The notes under the pieces are model-generated. The model was not told the DNA's origin and ran no database searches. It saw nothing but the letters and a program-made list of their open reading frames with translations. The position numbers and the translations under genes were made by a program. From the NCBI GenBank assembly GCA_002081555.1, contig MZNV01001073.1, forward strand, positions 1 to 52,062: DNA of 52,062 nucleotides, written 5' to 3'. Positions 47,496-52,062 of this stretch are shown here, in pieces (the first letter of the stretch is position 1; each line of letters starts with the position of its first letter). The DNA is from Protostelium mycophagum. Its lineage: Eukaryota > Evosea > Variosea > Protosteliida > Protosteliaceae.

Positions 47496-48825
47496 ATGAG
47501 TTTTCAAGTTGTAAAACACAGCACGAAAACAGATCAGATCAATCACAAAGAGATGGCCAACATCAGCCCTGAGAAATTGGTAGAATACCGCGAATTTTAT
47601 GAGAAGAACGGGTACGTTTAGACTGGAGGACGTGTGATTAAAGTACAGCTATGTCATCATCCCCGATTTCATCCCAGTAAAGAAGACAGAAAATGAAGTT
47701 GATACTGAGGCGATGAGACAAGAGGCAATTAAACTGATCACCGAGTACTTTTCTGCTGGTAATAGCGATGATCATCGCGAGGTTTTCACGACCTCTGGTC
47801 AAAGAGTAAGCCATCAATGTTTGCTATTTTTGATCTTTATAGGAGAAAACCACAGATTACTTCATCTCTAGTGGTGATAAGATCAGATACTTCTTTGAAG
47901 AGGAGGCCGTTGATGCAGAGGGAAAATTACAAGTAGAACCCCTAAGAGCTCTGAACAAGATTGGTCATGGTGAGTACACCTCCACTATTTTGGAATGACG
48001 ATGCAACAGCACTCCACGAACTAGATCCTGTCTTCAGAAAAGTGATTAATTCCTACATTTGTCGCACATAGTAATGTCATTCTTAGTTCAGCGCAGAGGA
48101 GAAAGTGCCCAAACTGTGCAAATCTTTGGGGCTGCAAGACCCCATCATTATACAGTCCATGTTGATCTTCAAACAACCAAGGATCGGGGGTACAGGTGAT
48201 ATCAATTCCATTATTCTTTCATCATTTTGTAATTAAAAACAGTGAACATACATCAAGACAGCACATTCATCAAGACAAACCCTATGAGTTGCCACGCCCT
48301 CTGGTTCCCTCTCGAGGATGCCACTCTCGAGAACGGCTGCATATGGGCTGTACCAGGCTCTCACAAAGGTGCTTTCCTCAACATTTATTCGACTGAATAT
48401 TTCCAGATGGCATCTGTCAAGAGTTTGTGCTCACAAACGAAGGCAAAGGAGTGGCACTTGTCGACGCGAATGAAAAAGACCGGGCACGTTGGTCCTCGCT
48501 TCAAGAAGGTTCGGAATCTTCTCAGAAATTTCTTCCTCACATGTACAGTTTTCCCACGCGAAGGAGGCAAGTGGGTCCCCCTCCCTTGCCCTGCGGGCAG
48601 CTGCTTGGTCATACACGGCGAGCTCGTCCATTTGTCAGACAAGAATACGTCAGAGCAGTCCCGTTACGTCTACACCTTTCATATGGTCGAGAGAAACGCT
48701 CAGTATTCAGAAAGAAACTGGTGAGTGAATCTTTATAATGTTAGAATGACACTCGAAGGTTACAGAGGCCAAAGGATAAACCCTTCCCAACATTTTCAGA
48801 ATTAGTACAACCTATCTCTAATTGA
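47496..48825 (+). CDS. Phytanoyl-CoA dioxygenase family protein (PHYHD1-like)
   Basis: The protein starts MSFQVVKHSTKTDQINHK and continues with VEYREFYEKNGYVIIPDF, the usual N-terminus of the family. Its Fe(II)/2-oxoglutarate core has NIHQDSTFIKTNPMSCHAL (HxD iron ligands), LEDATLENGCIWAVPGSHK, and LVIHGELVHLSDKNTSEQSR (distal His and the Arg that binds 2-oxoglutarate). It ends NWLQRPKDKPFPTFSELVQP. These blocks match PHYHD1. Eight or so introns are needed; two of them (about 48370-48407 and 48510-48563) must be removed to keep the frame and the family alignment. The enzyme should hydroxylate an unknown substrate with Fe(II), 2-oxoglutarate and O2. It is transcribed divergently from sacsin across 273 bp, which probably carries both promoters. 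Confidence 0.9.
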
Positions 48826-49013
48826 ATAAACGAGATTTAAACTTTGGAAGTGCCATGAAGGGGTTCATCAACATAATGTGCACAAAGGACAGGCAGATAT
48901 TTGTCACTTTCATTCTACACCTGCTTTTTGTGTCTTAGAGGCTGTCAGTCCAACCGTTTATCTCAGCAAACAACCAGTCCGAAATATGTACATCGTTTAT
49001 GTAAAGCACGTGA
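48826..49013. other. Convergent 3' region of the PHYHD1-like and MULE-like genes
   Basis: About 190 bp between two convergent stop codons. It should be 3' UTR for both. I see no gene. Confidence 0.4.
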
Positions 49014-50987
49014 TCATGTGTTGTCGTTGCTGTCCTTGCCCCCTCTCATCTGGTACAACTCGGGGGTCATGAACACATTCCTCAATGCCTCCGCGTGAAC
49101 TTTCTGTCAACATGTCAGATAATGTCGACAATCTACAACACTGTGTCACCTCAGCTCTACTCTGGAACATTTGTGCAGAAGACAAAACGACTGACCAGTA
49201 ATTCCATTCCTCAGCAAGAATGTTGACAAGGTGATCCAGCCTGTTTGTTCCCAGCAGTGGGACGAAGTGATTGTGCCACCCTGAATTGTCATCAGATATC
49301 TTGAAATCTCAATGAAAACTACCTTCTAGGATGTGATCACCTGTGGGTTGGGTTACTGGCCTTGCGTGACGAGCCCATGTTTCTGGCGGGAATCTTTTCA
49401 TCCACATTTCCACGAAATAATTCTCATAACTCGGAAAATGTACCGCTAAAACTTTGTCACGAAACCGAAAATTTAAAAAATCACCCCAGTAATTTTGAAA
49501 GTGAGACATATTCTCCTCGAAATCTTGACGGGAAGAGGACATCCAAAGTGTTCTGAGTGAAGGCCCCACGCTCTCCGCCAAATGCGCTCCGTTATGTTGC
49601 ATTAACCACGTGACGTTTGGGCGGAAAAAGTGGCAGAAAGAGGAGCTCCTTTGGATGTTCTCAGGATATACTTGGTTCAGGGCTTTGATCATCTGCCCTG
49701 ATGAGCCACATCTTTTGTGGTAGTGAAAACGTTAAACTGAACTTATGTGCAAGAATGACCAACTACAACTCGCCTCTTCCTCATAGCCCACAAAAAGGGC
49801 CTGGGGTTCATTCACTTCGCCCATAATTTGTTTTACAACTTGTAAAAATAGAACATAGTCATCTGCAGACTTGCCCTCATGAATCATCCAGGCAGTGGGC
49901 ACCCCCAAGGTCCCCACCCTTACGAGCAGGGTGCTCAACTGGAAATTTCAGTGAAAATTGTGGACAGAAGTCTCGTGTGAAATTCACCTTGAGAGTCTGA
50001 TCGTGGATTTCAATGTCGACTGTATCATCTAAATAAATCTGCAAACTTGATCAAATTTTGTTTATTGTCTTTGTTTGATAAAGGAAATTTTGAAAGAGGA
50101 AAGATAGGCATTAGTGTGCGTGGTAAATGAACCAATCTCACCTCTTCAATCTCTGAACGCAACAACTGTATTTGTCCCTCTGAAATGAACACCGCTCTGA
50201 GCTGTGGAGAGAGCAGCAGGTACCGCTCAAAAGTACCGTGATAAGACTCAAAAATGTTGGTGATGGATTCCATCGGTGGTGACTTTGCTCTTCTTTGGAA
50301 CCCCTTGCCGCTGTTTCGGATCTGGGGAGTGTGGTCTTTGGTACTCGGCCACTGCCTCGTGTCTCCCTTAGAAGATGGCTTGGTGTCCAATGTCACATGT
50401 TTGGTAATTCTGATCTTGTTGGGAGGGGGGTGATTGTGATGTCCTGTCATTCTGGACACCTTGGAAAGTCATGATATTGTTTGTACAACACGGTTAAAAC
50501 ACGAAGTCACCTCTCCATCATCGCCAAGCTCTTTGACAATGAGAGCTGGACACTGTGTCGTCTGTTTGCTTGAACACACAAAACTCTGCTTCACAATCAT
50601 TCCCTTTCCGGCTTTTATCTTCTTATCTCCTCCTCTCTTTCGCCATTGGTAGACCTGTCATCATCAATAACAGGAGCATGACAACAACGCCCAGCGCAAC
50701 AACAGGAATCAAAGCACTGAACACATTTCTTCCATCACCTCGAACTGTTTTTCGATTGGAACAGTGGATTCATCATCTCTTGGCTTCGATCTGCCTCTCT
50801 TTTTTTTTGTTTTTGGAGGGTTGGTCTGCAATAAACTCTCCTCAACTATTTGTGTATCTGGATTTACATCTGAATGAGAGTCTGCATTGGAGGTAATATC
50901 TCCTATCACAAAAGAATCTGTGTTCACGTTTGACGAAGATCCTTTAGACGTTGGACTTTGAAGGTAATCCGCGAAATTGATTTCCAT
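49014..50987 (-). CDS. Zinc-finger plus MULE transposase-like domain protein, probably domesticated
   Basis: The protein starts MEINFADYLQSPTSKGSSS and carries a basic segment (KTKKKRGRSKPR). A FLYWCH/WRKY-GCM-type zinc finger follows, with VYQWRKRGG, then SFVCSSKQTTQCPALIVKEL, and after an intron MTGHHNHPPPNK, giving the CCHH set. The MULE-like core has IYLDDTVDIEIHDQTLK (first Asp), LGVPTAWMIHEGKSADDYV and FLQVVKQIMG. Then FVGYEEEMIKALNQVYPENI sits where the second Asp (usually TDFE) is expected, SSFCHFFRPNVTWL follows, and the third acidic residue lies in DHILEGWHNHFVPLLG. The second catalytic Asp is Gly here and the gene has at least seven introns, so it is likely an exapted, non-transposing protein. 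No terminal inverted repeats are visible around it. The very C-terminus depends on splicing (stop at 49014, or 48997 if the last intron is kept). Confidence 0.78.
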
Positions 50988-51308
50988 TGCCCTGCCACAA
51001 CAACATCAACAATACCATAACACAATGATTCTGACTCATTACCTCCTGTTGCTCTCCAAGTCTCGCCCGTTGTGGCGAGGATTCTCATTTAAGTGTCCTT
51101 AACAACCGTGATTAGCACGGTTAGTGTCTGGATGTTTTCGCCTCCCTCTGCGTCTAGAATCCCGCCAAATTCTTCTAACTGCCGTTTTCGCTTGTTACCG
51201 AGAGAATGGCGGTTGCAGCAAATTACAAAATTTGAAAGTTTCTGGCGGGAAAATCGCAAGTTTGTGGGTTGTTGAAAGCATAAATAAGCAGCAACAACAA
51301 AGCAAACC
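50988..51308. promoter_or_regulatory. Divergent promoter region of histone H3 and the MULE-like gene
   Basis: The 321 bp contain AT-rich sequence, GGCGGGAAAAT (51244-51254) and ATTCCCGCCAAATTC-like stretches (51161-51174), TTTCCCGC-type elements similar to E2F sites that often control S-phase histone genes. That match is by eye only. No open frame of note is present. Confidence 0.4.
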
Positions 51309-51765
51309 ATGGCTCGTACCAAACAAACAGCCCGTAAATCAACCGGAGGAAAGGCTCCTCGCAAGCACGTCGCGTGAGTCCTCCTTCTCACTCATTTTTC
51401 ACTTCTAATGACTGTGCAGCAACAAGGCCGCCAGAAAGTCCGCCGTGCAAGGAGGAGGTGTCAAGAAGCCCCACAGATTCAAGCCCGGTACCGTCGCTCT
51501 CAGAGAGATCAGAAAGTACCAGAAGTCCACTGAGCTCTTGATCAGAAAGCTCCCCTTCCAAAGACTCGTTCGTGAGATCGCCCAGGACTACAAGACCGAT
51601 CTCAGATTCCAATCTTCTGCCATTGCCGCTCTTCAGGAGGCCTCCGAGGCATACCTCGTCGGTCTCTTCGAGGATTCCAACCTCTGCGCAATCCACGCTA
51701 AGAGAGTGACCATAATGAACAAGGACATTCAATTGGCCAGAAGAATCAGAGGAGAGAGAGCCTAA
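51309..51765 (+). CDS. H3: Histone H3 (one intron, divergent variant)
   Basis: The product starts [19 protein letters not shown] and ends [11 protein letters not shown], the full 136-residue H3 including Met. K4, K9, K14, K18, K23, K27 and K36 are all present. One 46-nt intron (51374-51419) splits codon 21 (Ala), after which [13 protein letters not shown] continues. The residues at 29-33 (AVQGG instead of APATG), HV at 19-20 (usually QL), N at 22, F at 41, K at 42 and 53, Y at 78, IAA at 89-91 and N at 121 differ from animal canonical H3. The intron, plus the Ile-Ala in the chaperone-recognition region, suggests a replacement-type H3 rather than an intronless S-phase copy. It forms nucleosomes with H4, H2A and H2B. 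Confidence 0.97.
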
Positions 51766-51965
51766 AATGTGGAGAGGACGGCTGTTAGCTGCTACCCAAC
51801 AACGGTGTTTTTCAACACCACTTCCCACAAATTGTATAAACAAATTTTCTTTTCATCGTCGATTCTCTTTTCAAAACGAAAGAAATGAATGGGACCACAA
51901 CTTCGCCGACAAACTGCTCCCATTATTTTTTTCAAAACTAAAGAAATCCCACCTATCGACCCAGC
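51766..51965. other. 3' region of histone H3
   Basis: Contains a short inverted repeat around CCCAACAACGGTGTTTTTCAACACC (51797-51821): GGTGTT and AACACC can pair as a 6-bp stem, which would suit a histone mRNA 3' hairpin, though it is not the classic sequence. No coding frame is visible. Confidence 0.35.
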
Positions 51966-52062
51966 ATGAATACCAACTCTCTCATCAGAAGCACTCTTCC
52001 TGTTGTCGCCGGCGTCTTGGTATGTATCCGTTAACTCTGACCACGCTGATTATGCTCCAGTT
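51966..52062 (+). CDS. First exon of a further gene, cut by the window edge
   Basis: The ATG at 51966 opens MNTNSLIRSTLPVVAGVL, followed by a GT donor after GTCTTG (about 52020) and an AG acceptor just before the last two bases (52061-52062). The hydrophobic end suggests a membrane-anchor or signal segment. Too little is seen to name it. Confidence 0.5.

Noticed and set aside
51388-51843. Minus-strand frame of 151 codons across histone H3
   Set aside because: Antisense shadow of the conserved H3 coding sequence; the translation is a low-complexity Leu/Gly/Ser product of H3 codon use.

Overview
The window is nuclear DNA of a unicellular eukaryote with a compact, intron-rich genome. Almost every gene is cut by short GT-AG introns, mostly about 35-120 nt and a few possibly as short as about 25 nt. 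Intergenic gaps are often below 150 bp, and the genes are a chromatin, proteasome, secretory and signalling set found only in eukaryotes. A protein kinase followed by an SH2 domain (the SHK type known from Dictyostelium), a talin-like/RasGEF fusion, and CDC25, sacsin and MULE-derived genes together suggest an amoebozoan, perhaps a protosteloid amoeba. That placement is an inference. No ribosomal RNA or tRNA gene, CRISPR array or prokaryotic operon was seen.

Region 1 (1-14.9 kb): a PHD/TFIIS-like/SPOC transcription regulator of the DIDO1/PHF3/Bye1 type; a CD36/LIMP-2 scavenger receptor sharing a ~100 bp divergent promoter with the COPII GTPase Sar1; then a 7.5 kb gene for a protein with two talin F0-like ubiquitin folds, long helical regions and a C-terminal RasGEF module. 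It converges, 22 bp away, on a glutathione S-transferase.

Region 2 (14.9-25.9 kb): an unrecognised 435-residue helical protein; a small one-span membrane protein; a secreted EGF-containing, probably GPI-anchored surface protein; RNA polymerase III subunit RPC3, preceded by a 220 bp near-perfect palindrome; an SH3 protein with a proline-rich linker; and proteasome ATPase RPT4.

Region 3 (25.3-35.9 kb): a small PH/FERM-C-like protein, a coiled-coil TBC RabGAP, then three genes in tandem on the minus strand: CDC25 phosphatase, SHK-type kinase and a PP2C phosphatase. The last two lie only 17 bp apart.

Region 4 (36-52 kb): an 11 kb sacsin gene (Hsp90-like ATPase repeats, DnaJ, HEPN), a phytanoyl-CoA dioxygenase family gene (PHYHD1-like), a zinc-finger/MULE-transposase-derived gene that appears to have lost a catalytic Asp, histone H3 with one intron and several unusual residues, and the first exon of a further gene at the edge. 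Most multi-exon models were built by hand from splice signals and family similarity. Spans are first to last coding base and include introns.
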